Of a stretch of 64,000 bases of DNA, positions 17,820 to 25,253 are shown piece by piece. Source of the stretch: JAJKJG01 sp036389455. Lineage in GTDB: Bacteria > Pseudomonadota > Alphaproteobacteria > Rhizobiales > Beijerinckiaceae. Location: positions 27,133 to 91,132 of the forward strand of contig DASVPW010000013.1 in assembly GCA_036389455.1 (NCBI GenBank), written 5' to 3'. Both the position numbers and the translations under genes were made by a program. How positions within the stretch are numbered: position 1 is the stretch's first letter; each line of letters begins with the position of its first letter. The notes under the pieces were generated by a model, which saw only the letters and a program-made list of their open reading frames with translations, was not told the origin of the DNA and searched no databases.

Positions 17820-17904
17820 ACATCGTCGGCGTTCGCCCGACATCGTCGGCAACATCGTCGGGGTTTTGCCGCGACATCGTCGGGTTTTGCCACGACATCG
17901 TCGG
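17820..17904. repeat. five direct repeats of ACATCGTCGG
   Basis: Exact 10-mers start at 17820, 17840, 17852, 17874 and 17895 (spacings 20, 12, 22 and 21 bp). The third and fourth units extend as ACATCGTCGG-GGTTTTGCC-GCG and ACATCGTCGG-GTTTTGCC-ACG, so the array is a decayed 21-22 bp tandem repeat. It ends 27 bp before the parS motif. A protein-binding array is possible; no known motif matches. Confidence 0.85.
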
Positions 17905-17931
17905 GGGGTGTTGATGGACCATCATAGGAAA

Positions 17932-17947
17932 TGTTTCACGTGAAACA
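17932..17947. promoter_or_regulatory. parS centromere-like site (ParB box)
   Basis: TGTTTCACGTGAAACA is a perfect 16-bp palindrome and equals the consensus chromosomal parS motif recognised by ParB/Spo0J; the palindrome extends by one more base pair on each side (17931-17948). In most bacteria such sites cluster near the replication origin, where ParB loads SMC and directs segregation. No parA/parB genes are in the window. The exact match and non-coding position make chance unlikely. Confidence 0.85.
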
Positions 17948-18073
17948 TGGGTCGCGAGCGCTCCCTCTCCCGGCCTGGAGGGTTGGGCGAGGGCGTAGGG
18001 GAGAGGGCGCGCGAACCCTTGCCCGCCGGCCCGTTTGCGGCTCAACTAGGCGCAAAGCCCAGGGAGGAACCGC

Positions 18074-19228
18074 ATGAAGCTTCTCGTGAAGGCGCTCGCC
18101 GGCGCGGGCCTCGTCCTCGCCCTCGCCCTGCCGGCCCTTGCCCAGAACACCCTCAAGATCGGGGCGGTGCTCTCCGTCACCGGGCCCGCCGCCTTCCTCG
18201 GCGAGCCCGAGGACAAGACGATCAAGATGTACGTCGAGAAGGTCAATGCCGAGGGCGGCGTCAACGGCAGGAAGCTCGAGCTCGTGACGTACGACGACGG
18301 CGGCGATGCCAACAAGGCCCGCACCTTCGCGACCCGCCTCGTCGAGGACGACAAGGTCATCGCCGTCGTCGGCGGCTCGATCACCGGCACCTCGCTCGCC
18401 ATGATCCCGGTGTTCGAGGAGGCGAAGATCCCGTTCATCTCCATGGGCGGCGCGATCGAGATCGTCGAGCCGGTCCGGAAGTTCGTCTACAAGACGCCGC
18501 ACACCGACAAGATGGCCTGCCAGAAGATCTTCGAGGACATGCGGGCCCGCGGCATCGTCAAGATCGGCATCATCTCGTCGACCGACGGCTTCGGGAAGTC
18601 GATGCGCGAGCAGTGCCTGAAGGTCGCGAAGGAAGGCGGCGTCGAGTTCATCGCCGACGAGACCCATGGACCGCGCGACGCCGATGTCACGCCCCAGCTT
18701 ACCAAGATCAAGAACACCCCCGGCCTCCAGGGCCTCGTTCATACCGGCTTCGGCCAGCACGGCGCGGTCGTGACCCGCAACGTGCGCCAGATCGGGCTCA
18801 CGGTACCGTTCTACCAGAACCACGGCGTCGCCTCGAAGAGCTACATCGAGCTCGCCGGCGAGGCCGCGAACGGGGTGCGCCTCCCCGCCGCAGCGCTGCT
18901 GCTTGCCGAGAAGCTCCCGGACAACGACCCGCAGAAGCCAGTGGTCGTCGCCTACAAGCAAACTTACGAGAAGGCGACGGGCCAGCCGGTCTCGACCTTC
19001 GGCGGACACGCCTACGACGGCTTCTTCATCCTCGTCGAGGCGATGAAGCGGGCGAACAGCGCCGACCCCATCAAGATCAACGAGGAGATCGAGAAAACCA
19101 GGGGCTTCATCGCTACCGCCGGCATCGTCAACATGTCCCCGACCGACCACCTCGGCCTCGACCTCTCGGCCTTCAAGATGCTCGAGATCAAGAACGGGGA
19201 CTGGGTGCAGGTGCAGGCGGGGAGTTAG
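18074..19228 (+). CDS. HAAT-type ABC transporter substrate-binding protein
   Basis: Periplasmic ligand-binding protein of 384 aa. The signal peptide (MKLLVKALAGAGLVLALALP, cleaved after ALA-Q) is followed by the Peripla_BP_6 start NTLKIGAVLSVTGPAAFLGE and the characteristic VNAEGGVNGRKLELVTYDDG segment. First gene of a complete five-gene importer operon (binding protein, two permeases, two ATPases). GGGAGGAAC precedes the ATG. The operon is divergent from the pim/paa-type acyl-CoA cluster, so aliphatic or aromatic carboxylates are plausible ligands; this is inference from context only. Confidence 0.94.
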   Translation: MKLLVKALAGAGLVLALALPALAQNTLKIGAVLSVTGPAAFLGEPEDKTIKMYVEKVNAEGGVNGRKLELVTYDDGGDANKARTFATRLVEDDKVIAVVGGSITGTSLAMIPVFEEAKIPFISMGGAIEIVEPVRKFVYKTPHTDKMACQKIFEDMRARGIVKIGIISSTDGFGKSMREQCLKVAKEGGVEFIADETHGPRDADVTPQLTKIKNTPGLQGLVHTGFGQHGAVVTRNVRQIGLTVPFYQNHGVASKSYIELAGEAANGVRLPAAALLLAEKLPDNDPQKPVVVAYKQTYEKATGQPVSTFGGHAYDGFFILVEAMKRANSADPIKINEEIEKTRGFIATAGIVNMSPTDHLGLDLSAFKMLEIKNGDWVQVQAGS

Positions 19229-19245
19229 TCTTCCGACCACCACGC

Positions 19246-19411
19246 CCGTCATCCCGGGCGACCGCAGGGAGACCCGGGATCCGCGTGGGACAGGGAGCGC
19301 CGAAAAGTCCCCTCTTCCGCTTGCGGGAGAGGGTTAGGGTGAGGAGAGAGTCCGAAGCGGGCCCTCACCCGGTCGCTTCGCGACTCGACCTCTCCCGCAA
19401 GCGGGAGAGGT
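19246..19411. repeat. partial type-A and full type-C palindromes between binding-protein and permease genes
   Basis: A half type-A element (19246-19282, GTCATCCCGGGCGACC) is followed by a type-C palindrome (19309-19411) whose arms read CTCTTCCGCTTGCGGGAGAG on the left and CTCTCCCGCAAGCGGGAGAG on the right, with CCCTCACCCGGTCGCTTCGC inside. The last bases GGGAGAGG lie next to the permease ATG (19413) and may double as its Shine-Dalgarno sequence. Confidence 0.85.
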
Positions 19412-19412
19412 G

Positions 19413-20285
19413 ATGCCCGAGTTCCTGCAGTTCCTGTTCTCGGGCCTGACCGTCGGCGCGGTCTATGCCATGGTCGCGCTCGGGTTCACGCTGATCTACA
19501 ACGCCTCCGACGTGGTGAACTTCGCCCAAGGCGAGTTCGTCATGATCGGCGGCATGGGGACCGTGTTCGCTCACGCCGCCGGCGTGCCGCTGCCCCTCGC
19601 GGCGCTTATCGCGATCCTCGCCGCCGTGGCGGTCGGCCTCCTCCTCGACGCGCTTGCCATCGAGCCCGCCCGCGGCGCCTCGGCCGTGACGCTGATCATC
19701 ATCACCATCGGGGCCTCGATCTTTTTGCGCGGCGTGGCGCAGGTCATGTTCGACAAGCAGGCGCACGGCTTGAAAGCGTTCTCGGGCGACGCGCCGATCG
19801 TCGTCATGGGAGCCGCGATCCTGCCTCAGAGCCTGTGGGTGCTCGGCGGCGCGATCTTCACCTTCCTCGCCCTCTACCTCTTCCTCGACCGCACGGTGCT
19901 GGGGAAAGCGGTGCTGGCGACCGCCGCGAACCGGCTCGCGGCGCAGCTCGTCGGCATCAACACCCGCACGATCATGGCGCTCGCCTTCGGCACCTCCGCC
20001 GCGATCGGCGCGGTCGCCGGCATCCTCATCACCCCGATCACGCTGACGAGCTACGACGCCGGCACGCTCTTGGCCCTCAAGGGCTTCGCGGCGGCCATGC
20101 TCGGCGGCATCGGCAGCCCCTTCGGCGCGGTGCTCGGCGGGCTGCTGCTCGGCCTCTTCGAGTCGTTCAGCGCCGGCTACGTCAGCTCGTCCTACAAGGA
20201 CGCGGTCGCGTTCCTGACGATCCTCGCCGTGCTGTTCCTCATGCCGAGCGGCCTTCTCGGGCGGCGCGCCGTCGAGCGCGTGTGA
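19413..20285 (+). CDS. LivH-type ABC transporter permease
   Basis: Inner-membrane permease (290 aa) of the HAAT importer with about eight hydrophobic segments. The typical LivH opening FLFSGLTVGAVYAMVALGFT, the motif IYNASDVVNFAQGEFVMIGG and the C-terminal conserved loop FAAAMLGGIGSPFGAVLGGL are present. A GTG one codon upstream is the alternative start; the ATG at 19413 is taken. It is separated from the binding-protein gene by 184 bp of palindromic sequence and followed within 3 bp by the second permease. Confidence 0.93.
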   Translation: MPEFLQFLFSGLTVGAVYAMVALGFTLIYNASDVVNFAQGEFVMIGGMGTVFAHAAGVPLPLAALIAILAAVAVGLLLDALAIEPARGASAVTLIIITIGASIFLRGVAQVMFDKQAHGLKAFSGDAPIVVMGAAILPQSLWVLGGAIFTFLALYLFLDRTVLGKAVLATAANRLAAQLVGINTRTIMALAFGTSAAIGAVAGILITPITLTSYDAGTLLALKGFAAAMLGGIGSPFGAVLGGLLLGLFESFSAGYVSSSYKDAVAFLTILAVLFLMPSGLLGRRAVERV

Positions 20286-20288
20286 CCC

Positions 20289-21251
20289 GTGCGGCGCCTG
20301 TCCTCCCGCGCGCTCACCCTGGTCATCCTCGCGGCCGCGATCGCGCTCCTGCCGCTCCTCTTCCCCTCGGGCTACTACTACCGCGTCGCCGCCCTCGTCT
20401 GGATCTCGGCCCTCGCGGCCGTCGGCCTCAACGTCCTCATGGGCCAGGCCGGGCAGGTGAGCCTCGGGCACGCCGGCTTCTTCGGCATCGGCGCCTACGC
20501 GGTGGCGCTCGGGCCGGCGCACCTCGGCGTCCCGCCTTGGGCGTCGCTGATCCTCGGCGCGGTGCTGGCCGGGGCGCTTGCCTACGTCGTCGGCCGGCCG
20601 GTGCTGCGGCTTCGCGGACACTACCTCGCCATCGCGACCCTCGGCCTCGGCGTCCTCGTCGCGATCGTGCTCACGAACGAGAGCCGCTGGACCGGCGGGC
20701 CGGACGGCATGCGGGTGTCCCGCCTCGTGCTGTTCGGCTGGCGCGTCGCCGGCGCCGAGACCTGGTACTGGGTCACCGGCGGCGCGCTCATGATCGGCAC
20801 GTGGCTCGCCCTCAACGTCCTCGACGCGCCGACCGGGCGGAGCTTGAGGGCGCTGCACGACAGCGAGGTCGCGGCCCGCGTCGCCGGCATCGACGTCGCG
20901 CGCTACAAGCTCAGCGCCTTCGTCATCGCCGCCGTCTATGCCGCGGTCGCGGGCTCGCTCCTCGCCCTCATGAACGGCTTCATCACACCGGACCAGGCGG
21001 GCTTCCTGCATTCCGTCGAGCTCGTCACCATGGTGGTGGTCGGCGGCCTGGGCAGCGTCGCGGGCGCGGTCGTCGGCGCCGCCGTGCTCGTGACCCTGCC
21101 GCAGCTCCTGACCGTCTTCCAGGATTATGAAAACGCGCTCCTCGGCATCCTCATCATGACGTTCATGATCTTCCTGCGCGACGGCATCGTGCCGAGCCTC
21201 GCGGCGGCGCTGTCCGGGCGGCGCGCCGCGGGCGCCGCGAGGGCCGCATGA
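20289..21251 (+). CDS. LivM-type ABC transporter permease
   Basis: Second permease subunit, 320 aa, beginning with GTG three bases after the LivH stop. It carries the family signature LNVLMGQAGQVSLGHAGFFG (about 50-70), several hydrophobic spans, the EAA-like loop with ARVAGIDVARYKLSAFVIAA and VTMVVVGGLGSVAGAVVGAA near the C-terminus. It forms the transmembrane channel with LivH. Its stop overlaps the ATPase start (ATGA), indicating coupled translation. Confidence 0.93.
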   Translation: MRRLSSRALTLVILAAAIALLPLLFPSGYYYRVAALVWISALAAVGLNVLMGQAGQVSLGHAGFFGIGAYAVALGPAHLGVPPWASLILGAVLAGALAYVVGRPVLRLRGHYLAIATLGLGVLVAIVLTNESRWTGGPDGMRVSRLVLFGWRVAGAETWYWVTGGALMIGTWLALNVLDAPTGRSLRALHDSEVAARVAGIDVARYKLSAFVIAAVYAAVAGSLLALMNGFITPDQAGFLHSVELVTMVVVGGLGSVAGAVVGAAVLVTLPQLLTVFQDYENALLGILIMTFMIFLRDGIVPSLAAALSGRRAAGAARAA

Positions 21252-22027
21252 GCCTCCTCGCCGCGGAAGGCATCGGCATCGCCTTCGGCGGCGTCGTCGC
21301 GGTCGACGGCGTGAGCTTCAAGGCGGACGCCGGGCAGGTGCTCTCGATCATTGGCCCGAACGGCGCCGGCAAGACGACGCTCTTCAACGTCGTCTCCGGC
21401 CTCTACCGCGCGAGCCGCGGTCACGTGACCCTTGCCGGCGAGGACGTGACCGGCCGCCCGCCCGAAGAACTCGCCCGCAAGGGCCTCTCGCGCACCTTCC
21501 AGAACCTGCAGATCTTTTCCCGCATGACGGCCCTCGACAACGTCATGGTCGGCCGGCACCTGCGCGAGCGCCGCTCGCTCCTCGCCGACCTCCTGCGCCT
21601 GCCCTCCGTCGCCCGCCAGAACCGGGAAACGCGGGCGGCGGCGGAAGAGCTCCTCGCCTTCGTGAACCTTGCCGAGCGCCGCGACGCCCCGGCGGGCGCG
21701 CTGCCTTACGGAGCGCTGAAGCGCCTCGAGATCGCCCGCGCCCTCGCCTCCGAGCCCAAGGTCGTCCTCCTCGACGAGCCCGCTGCCGGCTGCAATGCAG
21801 TCGAGACCCAGGAGATCAAGCGGCTGATCCGCATGGTCGCGGACCGCGGCGTCGCGGTGGTGCTCGTCGAGCACGACATGCGCCTCGTCATGGCGATCTC
21901 CGACCGCGTCCTCGTGCTCGCGGGCGGCAGGCCTCTGGCGGAAGGCACGCCGCAGGAGGTGCGGGCGGACCCCGCGGTCGTTACGGCCTACCTCGGGCCT
22001 CAAGGGCGGGAGGCCGCCCGTGCTTGA
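21248..22027 (+). CDS. LivG-type ABC transporter ATP-binding protein
   Basis: First ATPase of the importer, 259 aa. Walker A is GPNGAGKTT, the Q-loop region is SRTFQNLQIF, the signature LPYGALKRLEIARAL has the usual LivG YG variant, Walker B is VVLLDEPAAG and the H-loop is VVLVEHDMRL, so the ATPase looks competent. It overlaps LivM by 4 nt and LivF by 8 nt, consistent with a tightly coupled operon. Confidence 0.95.
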   Translation: MSLLAAEGIGIAFGGVVAVDGVSFKADAGQVLSIIGPNGAGKTTLFNVVSGLYRASRGHVTLAGEDVTGRPPEELARKGLSRTFQNLQIFSRMTALDNVMVGRHLRERRSLLADLLRLPSVARQNRETRAAAEELLAFVNLAERRDAPAGALPYGALKRLEIARALASEPKVVLLDEPAAGCNAVETQEIKRLIRMVADRGVAVVLVEHDMRLVMAISDRVLVLAGGRPLAEGTPQEVRADPAVVTAYLGPQGREAARA

Positions 22028-22721
22028 GGTCGATGGCCTTCGCAGCGCTTACGGCCGCATCGAGGTCGTGAAGGGCGTGAGCCTGACCGTCCGGGCGGGC
22101 GAGATCGTTGCCCTCGTCGGCTCGAACGGCGCCGGCAAGACCACGCTGCTGCGGGCCCTCTCCGGCGTGCAGCCGGTCGCGGCCGGGCGCATCCGCCTTG
22201 GCGGCGAGGCGATCGAGCGCGCGCCGCCGCACCGGCGGGTAGCGCTGGGCATGGCGCACGTGCCGGAGGGGCGGCAGGTGTTCGGGCCGCTCTCCGTCGA
22301 GGACAACCTGCGCCTCGGCGCGTACCTTCGCCGCGATGGCGGCATCGCTGCGGACCGCGAGCGCGTCTACGCCCTGTTCCCGGCGCTCGCGGAGAAGCGC
22401 CGCGACCCGGCCGGCGGCCTCTCGGGCGGCCAGCAGCAGATGCTCGCCATCGGCCGCGCCCTCATGGCGCGCCCGAAGCTCCTCCTCCTCGACGAGCCCT
22501 CCATGGGCCTCGCGCCTCTCCTCGCGCAGCAGATCCTCGATGCGGTGGTGCGACTAAAGGGAGAAGGCGTCACCATCCTCCTCGTCGAGCAGAACGCCGC
22601 CGCGGCGCTTGCCGTCGCCGACCGCGCCTACGTGATCGAGACGGGCCGCATCGCCCACGAGGGGACAGGGGCGGCGCTGCTCGAGGACCCGCGGGTCAGG
22701 GAGGCGTATCTGGGGGTGTAG
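22020..22721 (+). CDS. LivF-type ABC transporter ATP-binding protein
   Basis: Second ATPase, 233 aa, with GTG start inside the end of the preceding gene. Walker A GSNGAGKTT, canonical signature LSGGQQQMLAIGRAL, Walker B LLLLDEPSMGLAP and H-loop LLVEQNAAAA are all intact, and it ends in the family-typical VREAYLGV. It completes the operon; a type-C palindrome follows at once and probably terminates transcription. Confidence 0.95.
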   Translation: MLEVDGLRSAYGRIEVVKGVSLTVRAGEIVALVGSNGAGKTTLLRALSGVQPVAAGRIRLGGEAIERAPPHRRVALGMAHVPEGRQVFGPLSVEDNLRLGAYLRRDGGIAADRERVYALFPALAEKRRDPAGGLSGGQQQMLAIGRALMARPKLLLLDEPSMGLAPLLAQQILDAVVRLKGEGVTILLVEQNAAAALAVADRAYVIETGRIAHEGTGAALLEDPRVREAYLGV

Positions 22722-22725
22722 TTCA

Positions 22726-22820
22726 CCTCTCCGGCTTGCGGGAGAGGTCGAGTCGCGAAGCGACCGGGTGAGGGCCTGCCCCGACCCTCACCCCAGCCCT
22801 CTCCCGCAAGCGGGAGAGGG
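22726..22820. repeat. type-C palindromic repeat between convergent genes
   Basis: The left arm (CACCTCTCCGGCTTGCGGGA, then GAGGTCGAGTCGCGAAGCGACCGGGTGAGG) and right arm (CCCTCACCCCAGCCCTCTCC, CGCAAGCGGGAGAGG) form a large palindrome between livF (ends 22721) and the tartrate dehydratase gene (ends 22826). It fills the whole gap between convergent genes and may act as a bidirectional terminator. Confidence 0.85.
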
Positions 22821-22825
22821 GCGCG

Positions 22826-24037
22826 TCACCCTTCGAGCGGCTTCATCACTTTGTACAGCTCGCTCTTCCTCTCGAACCCGATTCCCGGCGCGTCCGGCAG
22901 GGTGACGCGGCCCCCGACCACGGGGCAGTCGTCGGCGAAGCCGTTGAAGGGGTAGAAGACGTCGGGGTAGCTCTCGTTGCCGCCGAGCCCGAGGCCGGCC
23001 GCGATGGCGAGCGACATCTGGTGGCCGCCGTGCGGGATGCAGCGGCGGGCAGACCAACCATTCTGCCGCAGCACCTCTAGGGTACGCATGTACTCGACGA
23101 GGCCGTAGCTCAAGGCGCAATCGAACTGCAGCCAATCCCGGTCCGGGCGCATGCCGCCGTAGCGCAAGAGGTTGCAGGCGTCCTGGTGCGAGAAGAGGTT
23201 CTCGCCCGTCGCCATCGGGCCGTCGTAGTACTCGGCGAGGACGGCCTGGAGCCGGAAGTCGAGGGGGTCGCCCGCCTCCTCGTACCAGAACACGCCGTAG
23301 GGATTGAGCGCCTTGGCATAGGCAATGGCGGTGTCGAGGTCGAAGCGGCCGTTGGCGTCGACGGCGACGCGCCCCGCCTCGCCCACTACCTCGATTGCGG
23401 CGTCGAGGCGGCGCAGGTCCTCGTCGAGGGAGGCGCCGCCGATCTTCATCTTGCAGACCGTGTAGCCGCGGTCGAGGTAGCTCTTGAACTCGTCCTGGAG
23501 GCCTTTGAGGCCCTTGTCCGGGTAGTAGTAGCCGCCGGCCGCGTAGACGAAGATGTCCCGGTCGACCTCGCCGCCCCGGTAGCGCTCGCCGAGAAGCCGG
23601 GCGAGGGACTTGCCTTCGATTTTCGCCGCCGCGTCCCAGATCGCCATGTCGAGGACGCCGACCGCGACCGAGCGCTCGCCGTGCCCGCCGGGCTTCTCGT
23701 TCCGCATCATCGCGGCCCAGCATTTATGCGGGTCGAGGCTTTCCCCGCTCTCGTCGACAAGGGAGAGCGGGTCGGCTTCCTTCAGACGCGGAATGAAGCG
23801 CTCGCGCAAAAGCCCGCTCGGGGCATAGCGGCCGTTCGAGTTGAAGCCGAAGCCGGTGACGCGCCTGCCGTCGCGGACGACGTCCGTCACGACCGCGACG
23901 ACGCTCACGGTCATCTGGCTGAAATCGATGTAGGCGTTCGAGATCGCTGACTTGATCGGCACCACCGTCTCGCGCACGTCGACGATGGAGACGGGGGCGC
24001 GGCGCTCCGACAGGGCGGGCCGGGCAAGAGCCGTCAT
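22826..24037 (-). CDS. D-tartrate dehydratase-like enolase-superfamily enzyme
   Basis: Mandelate racemase-subgroup enzyme, 403 aa. It closely follows my recollection of Bradyrhizobium D(-)-tartrate dehydratase, which converts D-tartrate to oxaloacetate using Mg2+. Catalytic features are in place: KMKIGG (K196/K198), metal ligands in VDANGRF (D227), FWYEEAGD (E253) and MATGEN (E279), and the CIPHGGHQMSL motif with the general acid/base His (H336/H339). The N-terminal capping segment contains NAYIDFSQMTVSVVAVVTDV. Its start overlaps the stop of the nitronate monooxygenase gene (ATGA), so the two are one operon. Confidence 0.9.
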   Translation of the reverse strand: MTALARPALSERRAPVSIVDVRETVVPIKSAISNAYIDFSQMTVSVVAVVTDVVRDGRRVTGFGFNSNGRYAPSGLLRERFIPRLKEADPLSLVDESGESLDPHKCWAAMMRNEKPGGHGERSVAVGVLDMAIWDAAAKIEGKSLARLLGERYRGGEVDRDIFVYAAGGYYYPDKGLKGLQDEFKSYLDRGYTVCKMKIGGASLDEDLRRLDAAIEVVGEAGRVAVDANGRFDLDTAIAYAKALNPYGVFWYEEAGDPLDFRLQAVLAEYYDGPMATGENLFSHQDACNLLRYGGMRPDRDWLQFDCALSYGLVEYMRTLEVLRQNGWSARRCIPHGGHQMSLAIAAGLGLGGNESYPDVFYPFNGFADDCPVVGGRVTLPDAPGIGFERKSELYKVMKPLEG

Positions 24038-25050
24038 GAGGCGATCCTTTCGGGTTCGGCGGCCCGGCCGGCGCTTTGCGCCGCGGCACCCATGCGCCCG
24101 CGCCATGCCGCGAGCTGCGCCGTCGCCCCCGCGAAGTCCTCCGCGAGCTCGGCGACGAGCCGCTCGACCGGCACCACGGCGTCGATGCCGCCGACCCCAT
24201 GGCCGGCCGACCAGATGTCGCGCCAAGCCTTGGCTTCCTTCTTGTCCATGTTCATGGCGGGCGCGGGCCCCTCCGGGTCCAGTCCTGCCCGAACGAGGCT
24301 CTGGCGCATGAAGTTCCCGTGCACCCCCGAGACCGCCGGGGTGTAGACGATGTCGGAGATGCGGGAGGCAAGGATCATCTCCTTGTAGGCGTCGGGCGCG
24401 GCGCCCTCGCTCGTGGCGATGAAGCGGGTGCCCATGTAGGCGACGTCGGCGCCGGCCGCGATCACGGCCGCGACGTGGCGCCCGCTCGTGATCGCGCCCG
24501 CGAGCGCGATGATGCCATCGAACATCGCCCGCACCTCGGAGACGAAGGCGAAGGGGCTGTTGAGGCCGGCGTGCCCGCCGGCCCCGGCAGAGACCAGCAC
24601 GAGACCGTCGACCCCGGCCTCGACCGCCTTCGCGGCGTGGCGCATGTTGATCACGTCGTGCAGCACGACGCCGCCGTAGGAATGGACCGCCTTGACGAGG
24701 TCCGGCACCGCCCCCAGCGAGGTGATGATGACCGGCACCTTCTTCTCGACGCAGACGCGCAGGTCGGCCTCGACCCGCGGGTTGGTCTTGTGGACGATGA
24801 GGTTGACGCCGTAGGGCAGGCCTGAGTCGCCGGCGCCGAGCGCCGCCTCGATCTCGTCGAGCCAGTCCCTGAAGCCCTCGGTCGAGCGCTGGTTGAGGGC
24901 AGGAAATGTGCCGAGCACCCCCGCCCGCGACGCTGCGATCACGAGCGCCGGCCCCGACACCAAGAACATCGGTGCCGCGACCACCGGCAGGCGCAAACGG
25001 TCGAGAAGGCTTTGGGCGCGCGTCACGGGAGCCTCCGGCGGAAGAAGCAT
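24034..25050 (-). CDS. nitronate monooxygenase family protein (2-nitropropane dioxygenase-like)
   Basis: FMN-dependent TIM-barrel oxidoreductase of 338 aa. Features: LRLPVVAAPMFLVSGPALVI near the N-terminus, the loop LVSAGAGGHAGLNSPF with the conserved His (about H160) used as base in nitronate monooxygenases, and the phosphate-binding segment VIAAGADVAYMGTRFIAT. It oxidises alkyl nitronates or possibly other enolate-like substrates; some family members act as FMN reductases. The ATG at 25050 is taken; longer frames run into the type-B palindrome. It is translationally coupled to the tartrate dehydratase downstream, which suggests a shared catabolic role. Confidence 0.87.
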   Translation of the reverse strand: MLLPPEAPVTRAQSLLDRLRLPVVAAPMFLVSGPALVIAASRAGVLGTFPALNQRSTEGFRDWLDEIEAALGAGDSGLPYGVNLIVHKTNPRVEADLRVCVEKKVPVIITSLGAVPDLVKAVHSYGGVVLHDVINMRHAAKAVEAGVDGLVLVSAGAGGHAGLNSPFAFVSEVRAMFDGIIALAGAITSGRHVAAVIAAGADVAYMGTRFIATSEGAAPDAYKEMILASRISDIVYTPAVSGVHGNFMRQSLVRAGLDPEGPAPAMNMDKKEAKAWRDIWSAGHGVGGIDAVVPVERLVAELAEDFAGATAQLAAWRGRMGAAAQSAGRAAEPERIAS

Positions 25051-25116
25051 GTGCCTTCCTTGCCCGACAAGGAGTGGCGGGACAAGATCGTTGCGGCATA
25101 CGGGCCGCCCTCCTGC

Positions 25117-25237
25117 GTCCTCATCCTGAGGCGCGAGCCGAAGGCGAGCCTCGAAAGACGCAACCCTGCCGGTGCAGCGCCCAACGTCGGTGCGTGCTTC
25201 GGGGCCCGCTTCGCGGGCACCTCGGCATGAGGAGGGT
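25117..25237. repeat. type-B palindromic repeat, copy 2
   Basis: Palindrome of about 120 bp with left arm CCTCATCCTGAGGCGCGAGC and right arm GGCACCTCGGCATGAGGAGG, same family as 12066-12180. It occupies most of the gap between the aldo/keto reductase and nitronate monooxygenase genes, both on the minus strand. Confidence 0.82.
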
Positions 25238-25253
25238 TGTGGCAGTCTGATGC

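Larger units (their letters stand above)
17588..18073. other. 486-bp intergenic region with direct repeats and parS
   Basis: No convincing gene lies here; a minus-strand open frame (17710-18045) is low-complexity and runs through repeats. The region separates the divergent paaG-led and HAAT operons, so both promoters should be here. It holds purine-rich GGGGAGAGGG tracts (17722-17775), a five-unit ACATCGTCGG repeat, a parS motif and a partial CTCTCCC palindrome (17963-18010). GGGAGGAAC just before 18074 is the ribosome-binding site of the binding-protein gene. Confidence 0.8.

Noticed and set aside
17820..17904. CRISPR-like array
   Set aside because: Units are only 10 bp with spacers of 2-12 bp and no unique 30-bp spacers; no cas genes nearby.
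17710..18045. Minus-strand open frame of 111 codons in the parS-containing gap
   Set aside because: It crosses the direct repeats, parS and a palindrome and has repetitive, low-complexity translation (MSWQNPTMSRQNP), with no domain and a poor start.
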